DNA of 64,000 bases from Candidatus Latescibacterota bacterium. GTDB lineage: Bacteria > JAAXHH01. The notes under the pieces are model-generated. The model was not told the DNA's origin, made no database searches, and saw only the letters and a list, made by a program, of their open reading frames with translations. Position 1 is the first letter of the stretch. Every line of letters starts with the position of its first letter. The position numbers and the translations under genes are program-made. Where the stretch lies: contig JAAXHH010000141.1 of NCBI GenBank assembly GCA_012270975.1, positions 936,763 through 1,000,762 of the forward strand, written 5' to 3'. Shown here piece by piece: positions 41,806 to 49,956 of the stretch.

Positions 41806-41834
41806 TTGACATGCCGCTTCCCCGCGGTTAGTTT
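41806..41834 (+). promoter_or_regulatory. Promoter of the PorD-like operon
   Basis: TTGACA (41806-41811), a 17-base spacer and TAGTTT (41829-41834). The leader is about 40 bases. Confidence 0.5.
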
Positions 41835-41878
41835 TCCGACGAAAGACGGCTTAATAGAGATTTCCGTTTCGAGGAACC

Positions 41879-42835
41879 ATGGATATGGGCTCGATGCTGC
41901 ACGGCAAAAACCGTAAACTCGCCTGGAGACCGGTTGGCGTGCTGGCGCTCTTCCTGCTGGCGTTTTCGCCGCAGGACGCTTGCGGACAGCAGGTGAAAGC
42001 CGAAATCATGGTGCACCTGGAAGCCCTGCCCGTTCTGCACCGCGAGCAGATGGCGGACTTCGCGCTGACGCTGACCGACTATATCGAGGAATGGGACTGG
42101 CTGGAAGAAGACCTGACCGAGCCGGTGCACGTGGGCTTCGAAGCGATCCTGGCCTTTCTGGGCAGCAGGGTAAAGACCCAGTACGGGTCGCGTCTGACCG
42201 TGTACAGCGGCACGGACCTGAAATACCTGGACCGGTGGTGGTTGTTCGAGTACGAACGCGAGGATCTGCTCCAGCACGGCGATCACCAGTTCAACAGCCT
42301 GACCTGGCTGATCGACTACTACGTTCATATCATGATCGGCCACGAATTGGACAAGTACACGGAGTTCGGCGGCGACAGCCATTTCCAGCGCGCCAACGCC
42401 ATCGCCCTGGACGGCCGGTTCAGCCGCGAGTTTCAGCGGGGATGGGACGAACGGCTGGACCTGATCGACGGTATTCTGAACGAAGACTACCGGCCCCACC
42501 GCCTGTTCAGGAACCGATATTATCGGGGGTTGGCGGCACAGAAGGAAAACAAGCTGGCGGAGGCCCGTACGCTTTGCCGCCAGGCCGTCGATATCATGGC
42601 GGAACTGCACGAAAAAAACCCGCGGGACGAGCGTCTGACTGAGTTTCTGAACGCCCACTACCTGCAACTGGCGGACGTATTCAGTTCGGCATCGCCCACG
42701 GAAGTCCCCGATGTGGAATCGCCCACGGAAGCCCCTGATGCGGCATCATCCCGGGAAGTCTACGACATGCTCATGAAGATCGATCCCGCGCACAGGTCGA
42801 CCTACGAGGAGCATGCGGAGCGCCTGAGCAGATGA
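41879..42835 (+). CDS. Exported DUF4835/PorD-like protein
   Basis: The 318-residue precursor has a signal peptide (WRPVGVLALFLLAFSPQDACGQ). The mature part matches the DUF4835 pattern as I recall it: FALTLTDYIEEWDWLEEDLTEPVHVGFEAILAFLG, WWLFEYEREDLLQHGDHQFNSLTWLIDYYVHIMIGHELDKYTEFGGDSHFQRANAIA and HRLFRNRYYRGL. In Bacteroidota this family includes PorD, linked to type IX secretion and gliding. The C-terminus has a degenerate acidic repeat (SPTEVPDVESPTEAPDAASS). The stop overlaps the next gene start by four bases. Other T9SS genes are not seen here. Confidence 0.82.
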   Translation: MDMGSMLHGKNRKLAWRPVGVLALFLLAFSPQDACGQQVKAEIMVHLEALPVLHREQMADFALTLTDYIEEWDWLEEDLTEPVHVGFEAILAFLGSRVKTQYGSRLTVYSGTDLKYLDRWWLFEYEREDLLQHGDHQFNSLTWLIDYYVHIMIGHELDKYTEFGGDSHFQRANAIALDGRFSREFQRGWDERLDLIDGILNEDYRPHRLFRNRYYRGLAAQKENKLAEARTLCRQAVDIMAELHEKNPRDERLTEFLNAHYLQLADVFSSASPTEVPDVESPTEAPDAASSREVYDMLMKIDPAHRSTYEEHAERLSR

Positions 42836-43638
42836 AAAGATACCACGACGCGCCTGGCAACATGGCATTCCGTTTACTGATCGTCCTGGCTGTTCTTTCG
42901 CCACTCGCGGTCCACGGGGCCGAGAACAACCCGGCCGTCTGGCGCAAGCTGGTCCGGGCCTCGACCACCGTGCACGCGGTATTTCTTTCCCGCACGCCGC
43001 AGATCGTGATCTACGAAGAAGGCCTCGTCGTGTTCCGGGATGACGACTTCAAGAAAGGCTACCGGCAGGTCCAGTTGAGCGGCGAGGACCGGATCAAGCT
43101 GTACCTGACCATGCAGAGCAATTTCGGAATATCGAGTCTGACCAACGAATGGCTCGAGAACGAATTGCCCTATGCCAGGAGCATACAGGAGCCTTTTCGC
43201 GAAGACAACGACAAGGTGACCATCTGGATCGGACTGCACACCCCGCCAAGCCAGCACACGTTCTCTCCGTCTCTGCTCAAGGCCCGTTCCGTCAACGAGA
43301 TCATCGCGCCGGCCTGGAACGCCATGTACAAGTTCAACGACTTCCTTTCCACGTTCACCCATCCCGACGTCGCGCCTTACGTCCCGGACCGCGTCGAGAT
43401 CGCCGTACAGAAACTGCCCGGGTACATGAAGGACCAGTCCGACCGTGCCGTGGGCTGGCCGCTGGCTTCGATAGATCTGGCCGAGGTGAAGGGGAAGCGT
43501 CCCCGCGGATACCGGACGCTCACCGGGGCAGACGCCCGCGAAGCCTACCGGCTGCTTACCGAACACCAGGCGGTTCTTTCCGGCGGCCAGGTATACCTCG
43601 TCTGGGTGCGCCCGCTCCTCCTGGACGGCCTGCCCTGA
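42832..43638 (+). CDS. Exported hypothetical protein coupled to the PorD-like gene
   Basis: The 268-residue precursor has a signal peptide (MAFRLLIVLAVLSPLAVHGA). The mature protein is soluble, with IVIYEEGLVVFRDDDFKKGYRQVQLSGEDRIKLYLTMQ in the first half, resembling proteins that display a stored value or threshold, but I assign no family. The ATGA overlap (42832-42835) with the PorD-like gene indicates translational coupling and probably a joint envelope role. Confidence 0.8.
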   Translation: MKRYHDAPGNMAFRLLIVLAVLSPLAVHGAENNPAVWRKLVRASTTVHAVFLSRTPQIVIYEEGLVVFRDDDFKKGYRQVQLSGEDRIKLYLTMQSNFGISSLTNEWLENELPYARSIQEPFREDNDKVTIWIGLHTPPSQHTFSPSLLKARSVNEIIAPAWNAMYKFNDFLSTFTHPDVAPYVPDRVEIAVQKLPGYMKDQSDRAVGWPLASIDLAEVKGKRPRGYRTLTGADAREAYRLLTEHQAVLSGGQVYLVWVRPLLLDGLP

Positions 43639-43675
43639 CCTGACGCTGACGCGCAACAATTCTCGGATGATCATT

Positions 43676-43720
43676 CCGGACTGCCCGGACCGTTCGGACC
43701 GCCTGGACCGCCCGGAACAC
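43676..43720. repeat. Degenerate 9-bp tandem repeat
   Basis: Five consecutive 9-base units (CCGGACTGC, CCGGACCGT, TCGGACCGC, CTGGACCGC, CCGGAACAC) lie between the convergent genes ending at 43638 and 43732. Related 9-base units occur inside the solute-binding protein tail (45510-45600) and upstream of the radical SAM gene (41647-41676). Confidence 0.6.
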
Positions 43721-43731
43721 CTCTTCAGCCC

Positions 43732-44565
43732 CTAACCCTTCACCGCACCTAAAGCCAGCCCACGCACCATGTATCGCTGGACGAAAGCGAATACGGCCAG
43801 TGCGGGAAGCAGCGCGAGGGTCGCGCCGGCCATCATGCGTCCCCAGTGGATGTCGTACTTGCTGATGAAATTGTACAGGCCCACGGGCAGGGTGAAGGTG
43901 GACTCCGAGTTCAGGAACATCACCGCGAACAGCAGCTCGTTCCACGCGCCGATGAAGGCAAACAGGAAGGTGGCGATCAGACCGGGACGGGCCAGCGGCA
44001 CGGCCACGCGCAGAATCGCCCCCATACGGTTGCATCCGTCCACCATGGCGGCTTCCTCCAGTTCCGACGGTACGCCCGCGAAGAACCCCTGCATCATGAG
44101 CGTGCAGAAGGGGATGTTCAGCACGGTATACACGATCATCAGGCTGTAGAGCGTGTCGAGCAGGCCGAGCATCCGGAAGATGATGAAGAGGGGGACGATG
44201 AGCACCACCACGGGCATCATCTGCGTGGCCAGGAAGACCAGGAGGGTGACCTGGCGTCCCCGGAAGCGGTAGCGCGCGAGGGCATAGCCTGCCAGGACGG
44301 CCACGGTCAGCGTGCAGGCCGAGGCCAGGCTGGCGACCGTCAGGCTGTTGGTGAAGAACCGGGGGATGTCGGTGCGAAGTAAGGCCGCAATGTAGTGCTC
44401 CAGCGTAGGCGCCGACGGAAAATACCGCAGGGGCCAGACGAAGAGATTCTTCTCCGGCGTCAGGGAAGTGACCACCATCCAGTACACGGGGAAAACCGCG
44501 AAGAGAAAAAACGCGCACAGTCCGGCGGCATGCAGCAGACGGCGCATGAGATGCGGTCGGATCAT
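43732..44565 (-). CDS. Carbohydrate ABC transporter permease (MalG-type)
   Basis: The 277-residue protein has about six TM helices (LLHAAGLCAFFLFAVFPVYWMVVTSL at the start). The EAA loop is SELEEAAMVDGCNRMGAILRVAVPLARPGLIATFLFAFIGAWNELLFAV, typical of sugar importers of the MalG group. The C-terminal RYMVRGLALGAVKG is the usual ending. Its ATG overlaps the stop of a 12-codon mini-ORF created by a 35-bp duplication. It forms a channel with the MalF-type gene 45 bases upstream. No ATPase gene is present in the operon, so a shared ATPase such as MsmK must be encoded elsewhere. Confidence 0.95.
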   Translation of the reverse strand: MIRPHLMRRLLHAAGLCAFFLFAVFPVYWMVVTSLTPEKNLFVWPLRYFPSAPTLEHYIAALLRTDIPRFFTNSLTVASLASACTLTVAVLAGYALARYRFRGRQVTLLVFLATQMMPVVVLIVPLFIIFRMLGLLDTLYSLMIVYTVLNIPFCTLMMQGFFAGVPSELEEAAMVDGCNRMGAILRVAVPLARPGLIATFLFAFIGAWNELLFAVMFLNSESTFTLPVGLYNFISKYDIHWGRMMAGATLALLPALAVFAFVQRYMVRGLALGAVKG

Positions 44566-44623
44566 CGTCCCTCCCTCATATGGCGGCCAGATCGGATCAT
44601 CGTCCCTTCCTCATATGGCGGCC
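44557..44623. repeat. 35-bp-period duplication covering stop, Shine-Dalgarno site and start codon
   Basis: The 32-base unit at 44557-44588 is repeated at 44592-44623 with one C/T difference, separated by three bases. On the minus strand each copy carries an ATATGA stop-like sequence, a purine-rich Shine-Dalgarno site and the start GATGATCCGA of the permease. Confidence 0.85.
44562..44600 (-). CDS. 12-codon mini-ORF coupled to the MalG-type gene
   Basis: The duplicated start region gives ATG at 44600 preceded by GGAAGGGACG, encoding MIRSGRHMREGR and stopping with a TGA (44564-44562) that overlaps the real permease ATG (44565-44563) by two bases. Ribosomes ending here could re-initiate on the permease. 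It is probably a by-product of the duplication, but the exact stop/start overlap suggests it may be tolerated or used for coupling. Confidence 0.4.
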   Translation of the reverse strand: MIRSGRHMREGR

Positions 44624-45492
44624 TCGTCGCCATAGAACCTGGTGGCCCGGAGAAAAACGGCGGTGAAGACCAGAGAGACCACGGTCAACGCAACGCCCAG
44701 GGCGGCCGAATACCCGAAATCCAGCCCCAGGAAGGCCTTCTGGAACACGTAGAGCGCCAGGGTGCGGGACGCCCCGGCCGGACCACCCCCGGTCATGACC
44801 CAGATCAGGTCAGCCCAGTTGAATATCCAGATCGCCCGGAGCAGGATCGTGATGACGATGGCCGGTTTTACCATGGGCGCGGTGACGCGCCAGAAGGACT
44901 GCCACGCCGTGGCGCCGTCCATGTCGGCCGCTTCGTACAGGCTCGGCGGGATGGCCTGCAACGCGGCGAAGAGCATGACGGCGAAGAAGGTGACGCCGAA
45001 CCAGATGTTGGCCAGCACGCAGGAGAGCAGGGCCGTCTCCCCGCGGGACAGGAACCCGACTTTCTCGTCCAGCAGTCCGGTCCGTATGAGCAGGTCGTTG
45101 ACCAGTCCGAACTCCCCATTGAGCAGCCAGGCCCAGATTATGGCGATCAGGAAGCCCGATACCGCCCACGGCGCGAAAACGATGGCCTGGTAAACCCCCC
45201 TGCCCCTGAAACGCGCGCTGTTGAGCAGCAGCGCCAGGCAGAATCCGAGGAGGAACTGGAAGAACAGCGATACGACCACCCAGACCACGGAGTTCCAGAG
45301 ACTCCGCCAGAAGTACTCGTCGTCCAGCATGGCGGCGTATTGGCCCAATCCGACGAAGGGCGTGTTGAGGGGGTCCATGAGCTGGTATTCGCGCAGCGAA
45401 AGCAGGAACACCGTGGCCATGGGATAGAACAGGAATCCCGCGATTAGCAGATAAGCGGGGGCCAGGAGCAGGTAGGGTTCGGCTCTTTTCAT
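44611..45492 (-). CDS. Carbohydrate ABC transporter permease (MalF-type)
   Basis: The 293-residue protein opens YLLLAPAYLLIAGFLFYPMATVFLLSL and has about six TM helices. The EAA loop reads SLYEAADMDGATAWQSFWRVTAPMVKPAIVITILLRAIWIFNWADLIWVMTGGGPAGASRTL, diagnostic of the MalF/UgpA group. The C-terminal residues GDEAAI overlap the start of the 35-bp duplication. It follows the solute-binding protein gene by 12 bases and precedes the MalG-type gene. Confidence 0.95.
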   Translation of the reverse strand: MKRAEPYLLLAPAYLLIAGFLFYPMATVFLLSLREYQLMDPLNTPFVGLGQYAAMLDDEYFWRSLWNSVVWVVVSLFFQFLLGFCLALLLNSARFRGRGVYQAIVFAPWAVSGFLIAIIWAWLLNGEFGLVNDLLIRTGLLDEKVGFLSRGETALLSCVLANIWFGVTFFAVMLFAALQAIPPSLYEAADMDGATAWQSFWRVTAPMVKPAIVITILLRAIWIFNWADLIWVMTGGGPAGASRTLALYVFQKAFLGLDFGYSAALGVALTVVSLVFTAVFLRATRFYGDEAAI

Positions 45493-45504
45493 GGCGCGGC
45501 CAGG

Positions 45505-46938
45505 TTACTTGGTGCCGGACTGCTCGGATGGCCTGAGTGGCTCGGACGGGCTGGGCGGCGCGTATGGCCCGGGTTGCTCGGGCGGGCTGGGTGGCCGCGG
45601 CGTGTCGGGACCGTGGCGGTCCACGTAACTCTGCTGGGCCCGGCTCAGGAAGTCCGCCAGCCGGTCGAGCGTCTCCCGCGGCGACTGCCTGCCGAGGAGC
45701 ATCTTCTGCTGTTCCTCGGTGACGAGCACCTCAATGAATTCGCCCATTTCGGGCAGGTAACTCGGGTACCAGTTCTGCAGAAGCTTCGCATCGGTGGCCA
45801 TGTCCATGAAGGGCCGGAGGAACCCCTGGCCGAACCAGGGGTCGTCCATGCCCTGCTTCACGGTCGGCAGCACGCTCGCCTCCTTGCTGTAGGCGATGAG
45901 CTGTTCCGGCGACATCATCCATTCGTAAAAAGCCAGCGCCCCGTCCGGATTCTTCGCGCCGCTCGAGATCGAAAGGATCCAGATGTCGTTGGACGCCACG
46001 TGGGCCCGGGGGCCGGCGGGCATGGGGGCCGTGACCAGGGTCGATTGATCCATGCCGTGTTCCAGGCAGGTATGCACCACTTCCGGATCCTGCTCGATGC
46101 ACCCGCAGATCCCGGACCAGAATCCCTGTACCAGTTCGTTATATCCCCAGTTCACCGAGTCCGCCGGCGCCAGTCCGTCCCGGTAGAGGTCGTTCCAGAA
46201 GGCCAGACCTTCCACGTGGGCCGGACTGTTAATGATGCAGCTATGGTCCGCGTCGAACCATTCGTTCGTGCCGGAGAACTCCTCCAGGATGGGCCACCAG
46301 GTCCAGAAGCCCCCGCGGGCGCCCCGCAAGGCATATCCGTAACGGTCGCGGCTACGGTCGGTGATCCGCTCCAGCAGCGCGCGCCACCCGGCCCGGGTCT
46401 CCGCGGGTTCCAGCCCCTGTTCCTCGAGCCACCGCTTCCGGTAGAACATCGCCCGCGTCGTCAGCTCCAGCGGCAACCCGTAGACCCGGCCGTCCTCGAT
46501 GGCCGTGCTGCTCTCGCACCGAAGCAGCGCCGTGCGCGTGAAGGCATCGCGATGGGGCCACGACGCGTACCAGGGGGTCAAGTCCTCGATGGCGCCCATG
46601 GCCCGGAACTCGGCCATCCACTGGCCCGTCGCCGTGATCACGTCGGGCGGGTTGCCGCCGGCGACCATGGTCAGCAGCTTGGCGTGGCCCTGGTCCCACG
46701 GCACGGGCATCACTTCTACGCGTAAGTCATCCCGAACGGCCATGAAGCGGTCGAGCTGCCGCGCCAAGGCGCGGTTCTTCACCTCGCCCATCGGACTGAA
46801 GACCGTGACGGCCCGGCGGCCGTCGCCTCCGCCGCAACCCAGCACGGCCGCGCCCGCGACGGCCGTACCGCCGAGTCTAAGCGCATCGCGGCGGGTGAGT
46901 AGACGGGGCTTCCTGATGGGTCTGGCGTGATGAGGCAT
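45505..46938 (-). CDS. Sugar ABC transporter solute-binding protein with Pro/Ser-rich tail
   Basis: The 477-residue precursor carries a Tat-type lipoprotein signal (TRRDALRLGGTAVAGAAVLGC). The mature extracellular solute-binding protein (family 1 type) has NPPDVITATGQWMAEFRAMGAIEDLTPWY near the N-terminus and GYALRGARGGFWTWWPILEEFSGTNEWF. The last 30 residues (RPPSPPEQPGPYAPPSPSEPL...) are low complexity and arise from 9-base repeats. The protein is a close paralogue of the next gene upstream. It probably delivers an oligosaccharide, plausibly arabino-oligosaccharide, to the MalFG-type channel. Confidence 0.94.
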   Translation of the reverse strand: MPHHARPIRKPRLLTRRDALRLGGTAVAGAAVLGCGGGDGRRAVTVFSPMGEVKNRALARQLDRFMAVRDDLRVEVMPVPWDQGHAKLLTMVAGGNPPDVITATGQWMAEFRAMGAIEDLTPWYASWPHRDAFTRTALLRCESSTAIEDGRVYGLPLELTTRAMFYRKRWLEEQGLEPAETRAGWRALLERITDRSRDRYGYALRGARGGFWTWWPILEEFSGTNEWFDADHSCIINSPAHVEGLAFWNDLYRDGLAPADSVNWGYNELVQGFWSGICGCIEQDPEVVHTCLEHGMDQSTLVTAPMPAGPRAHVASNDIWILSISSGAKNPDGALAFYEWMMSPEQLIAYSKEASVLPTVKQGMDDPWFGQGFLRPFMDMATDAKLLQNWYPSYLPEMGEFIEVLVTEEQQKMLLGRQSPRETLDRLADFLSRAQQSYVDRHGPDTPRPPSPPEQPGPYAPPSPSEPLRPSEQSGTK

Positions 46939-46956
46939 CGTGTGGGTCTCTTAACT

Positions 46957-48300
46957 TTAGACCGGTGGCCGGGGCGTGTCCGGGCCGTGCCGGTCCACGT
47001 ACTTCTTCTGCGCCCGGGTCAGGAAATCGGCCAGCCGGTCGAGGGTCTCCCGCGGCGACTGTCTCTTCAGCAGCATCTTCTGGTGTTCCTCGGTTACCCG
47101 CACCTCAAGAAACTCTCCCATTTCCGGCAGGTAGTTGGGATACCAGTTCTGTATGATGGCCGGGTCGCTGACCATTTCCACGAAGGAACGGTAGAGGCCC
47201 TGCCCGAAGGCGGGGTCCTCCATGGCCTCGGCGAATGGCGGGATCATGTTGACGTCCCGGCAGTACCGCAGCCGCTGTTCGGGCGCCATCAGCCAGCCGA
47301 GAAAGGTCCAGGCTTCATCCTTGTGCCGGGAAGCCGAGGACATGGACGTATACCCCCCGTCGGACAGGGCCACGCGGGCCCTTGGGCCGGCGGGCATGAC
47401 CGTGATGGCGAGGGTGTCTTCGTCCAGACCGTGCTCCAGGCAAGTCCGGACCACCTCCGGGTCCTGCTCCATCGTGCCGCAGAGTCCCGACCAGAACCCC
47501 TGCACCAATTCGTTGAAACCCCAGTTCAGCGAATCGGGCGGCGCGAGGCCGTCCTGGTACAGGTCGTTCCAGTAGGACAGTCCCGCCACGTGGTCCGGAC
47601 CGTTGATGACGCACCGGTGATCCGCGTCGAACCACGCGTTCGACCCCGCGAACTCCTGGGCGATGGGCCACCACGACCAGAATCCGCCCCGTGCGCCACG
47701 GAGTGCGTATCCGTAGCGCTGGCGGGCCGGATCCGTGATCTTCTCGAGGAGCGCGCGCCATTCCTCCCGTGTTTCCGCCGGCACCAGGCCGTGTTCGTCG
47801 AGCCATTCCGTGCGGTAGAACATGGAACGGACGGCCACTTCCGTGGGCAGGCCGAATACCTGGTCGCCGTCGAAGGCCATCGTCGCCCGGGTCAGCCTCT
47901 TCACCTGTTCCGTGTAGCCCTCTATATGGGGCCAGCCCCGTACCCACGGCCCAAGGTCCTCGAGGGCGCCCATGGCGCGGAACTCGGTCACCCACCAGCT
48001 GGGAATGGTCATGACGTCGGGAGGCGCTCCGCCCAGGATGGCAGTGAGATACTTGGAATGGGCCTGGTCCCAGGGCACCTTGACGTGGTCGATCCGGATG
48101 CCGGGATGAATCTCCATGAACTCGGCGATGAGCGGTTCGAGGGACCGGTGCTTTTCCCGGGTCTGGGCCGTCATGAAACGCAGCACCGTCCGATCGTCCC
48201 CACCGCCGCAGCCGATCACGGCGGCACCGAGCAGGGCGCCGCCGCCGATTTTAAGGGCTTCGCGGCGTGACAGCTTGCGGAGGGTTGGATTTTCTGGCAT
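46957..48300 (-). CDS. Sugar ABC transporter solute-binding protein (tandem paralogue)
   Basis: The 447-residue precursor starts MPENPTLRKLSRREALKIGG, a Tat motif followed by lipobox VIGC. Blocks APPDVMTIPSWWVTEFRAMGALEDLGPW, GYALRGARGGFWSWWPIAQEFAGSNAWFDADH and MLLKRQSPRETLDRLADFLTRAQKKYVDRHGPDTPRPP match the neighbour almost position for position, showing a tandem duplication. It lacks the repeat-derived tail. The ATG at 48300 was chosen because the 19 residues upstream are not signal-like. Two receptors for one channel suggest two related substrates. Confidence 0.94.
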   Translation of the reverse strand: MPENPTLRKLSRREALKIGGGALLGAAVIGCGGGDDRTVLRFMTAQTREKHRSLEPLIAEFMEIHPGIRIDHVKVPWDQAHSKYLTAILGGAPPDVMTIPSWWVTEFRAMGALEDLGPWVRGWPHIEGYTEQVKRLTRATMAFDGDQVFGLPTEVAVRSMFYRTEWLDEHGLVPAETREEWRALLEKITDPARQRYGYALRGARGGFWSWWPIAQEFAGSNAWFDADHRCVINGPDHVAGLSYWNDLYQDGLAPPDSLNWGFNELVQGFWSGLCGTMEQDPEVVRTCLEHGLDEDTLAITVMPAGPRARVALSDGGYTSMSSASRHKDEAWTFLGWLMAPEQRLRYCRDVNMIPPFAEAMEDPAFGQGLYRSFVEMVSDPAIIQNWYPNYLPEMGEFLEVRVTEEHQKMLLKRQSPRETLDRLADFLTRAQKKYVDRHGPDTPRPPV

Positions 48301-48372
48301 GAGGGTTGAAACTTCGTTGCGGAAGCCAGACGGGACGAGACGCCGAACATTGACCACCGGACACGCCGAGAC

Positions 48373-49873
48373 CTACCACTTCTCGAGTTGGAAGGTCATC
48401 GCCGCAAAAGAAAGCGGAGGCAGAAAACACTGCCCCCTTCCACCGGCGATCTTGATCTCCTGGAAGGGCTGTTTGCCGACCCGGTCGGGCTGCTCGAATG
48501 AATTGGCGGCCTTCGGATCTCCTCCTCCGGTGAGGATCTCGGCGCTGACCAGGGACTCGATCGGCCGGTCTTCGAGCACGACGCGCAGCGGCGCGGGCGC
48601 GTCCGTGCTTCGGTTCGTGGCGAAGACGTGCAGTTTACGGTCGTCCTGGATCATGGCGGCGTCCACGTAGTTCGCCCGTCCATAGCTTTCGCTCTTGTAC
48701 CCCGCGCCGTCCACGAAGGTCCGGAGCGCCGTGCCCTCGCGGCGCCCCGCGTACATCGTGAAGGGATGGTAAATGGACTGTACGAGCAGGTCGTCGCCGC
48801 GGGTGATCAGCGGGGCGATGACGTTGACGATCTGGGCGATGTTCGCGATACGCACCGAATCGGCGTGGCGGACGAAACTGTTCAGGAAACCGGCGACCAC
48901 GAGGGCGTCTTCGAGGTTGTAGACCTCCTCCACGAGGTGCGGCGCGAATTTGCCCTCCCCGTCTGTCTCGCGGTTCTTGTACCAGACATTCCATTCGTCG
49001 AAGCACAAATAGGTGCGCTTGCTGCTCCGGCGCCTGGCCTGGATGAAGCGGCATACCGCGTCCATCTCCTCGATCTGCCGGTCGATGGAGTTCGTGACCG
49101 CCAGATAGTCCGGCGTATCGTCCTTCGGGTTGCCCACGTACCGATGGAGACTGATGTAGTCGGCGTAGTCGCCCAGGTAGTCGAGGACCTGGCGGTCCCA
49201 TTCCATGTAGGTGTCGAACATGTCCACGGAGCAGGAACCGCAGGCGACCAGTTCGATCCTCCGGTCCGCGTCCTTCATCATCTTCGCGGCCTGCTGCGCC
49301 CGGATCGCGTACTGGTCCGCCGGCACGTGGCCGAGCTGCCAATGGCCGTCCATCTCGTTGCCCAGGCACCACAGGGCGACGTCGTAGGGCATCTCCTCCC
49401 CGTTCCCCACCCGTATGTCGGGCGAAGTTCGTGCCCGCGGGACAATTGCAGTATTCGACCCAGTTCCGGGCTTCCTCGGGCGATCCCGTGCCGAGGTTGA
49501 CCGTGAGCATGGGCTGCCAGTCCATTTTACAGCACAGCCGGATGAATTCGTCCGTTCCGAAAGCGTTCGGCTCGACGCTCTGCCAGGCGAGTTCGCGCAC
49601 GGTGGGACGCAGCGTCTGCGGTCCCACGCCGTCCATCCAGTGGTAGCCGGACGCGAAGTTGCCGCCGGGATACCGCATGACGGTCATGGATTGACGTTTC
49701 ATCGCGTCCATGACGTCCGTGCGGAATCCATCCTCGTCCGCGTGCCCGCAGTCCGGGTCGTAGACCCCTTCGTAGACGGCCCGGCCGATATGTTCCAGAA
49801 ATCCCCCGAAGATCCTCGGATCGACCGGCGCAATCTGAAATCTCGTATGGGCGTAAACCGTCGTCTGTCGCAT
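48373..49873 (-). pseudogene. GH51 alpha-L-arabinofuranosidase interrupted by one-base frameshift
   Basis: The product would be a GH51 arabinofuranosidase of about 500 residues. The first part runs from ATG 49873 (MRQTTVYAHTRFQIAPVDPRIFGGFLEHIGRAVYEG) to NWVEYCNCPAGTNFA. One extra G/C within 49420-49422 (GCCCGAC instead of GCCGAC on the coding strand) shifts the frame. Removing it restores DIRVGNGEEMPYDVALWCLGNEMDGHWQLGH and the rest to 48373. The acid/base Glu (LGNEMDG) and nucleophile Glu (CFDEWNVWY) are both intact in the second part. Because both halves are otherwise perfect, an assembly or sequencing error is as likely as a recent mutation. It heads the sugar-importer operon. Confidence 0.85.
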
Positions 49874-49927
49874 GCAGTCCGAACTCCCTCGGCAGCCGTT
49901 TTCAGATTCGGTGATTCACCTGTATTG

Positions 49928-49956
49928 ATTGTACTAAATCCGGCGGGGTTACACAA
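49928..49956 (-). promoter_or_regulatory. Promoter of the GH51/sugar ABC operon
   Basis: On the minus strand TTGTGT (49956-49951), a 17-base spacer and TACAAT (49933-49928). The -35 lies inside the last codons of rnhC, giving the sugar operon its own promoter. Confidence 0.5.
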
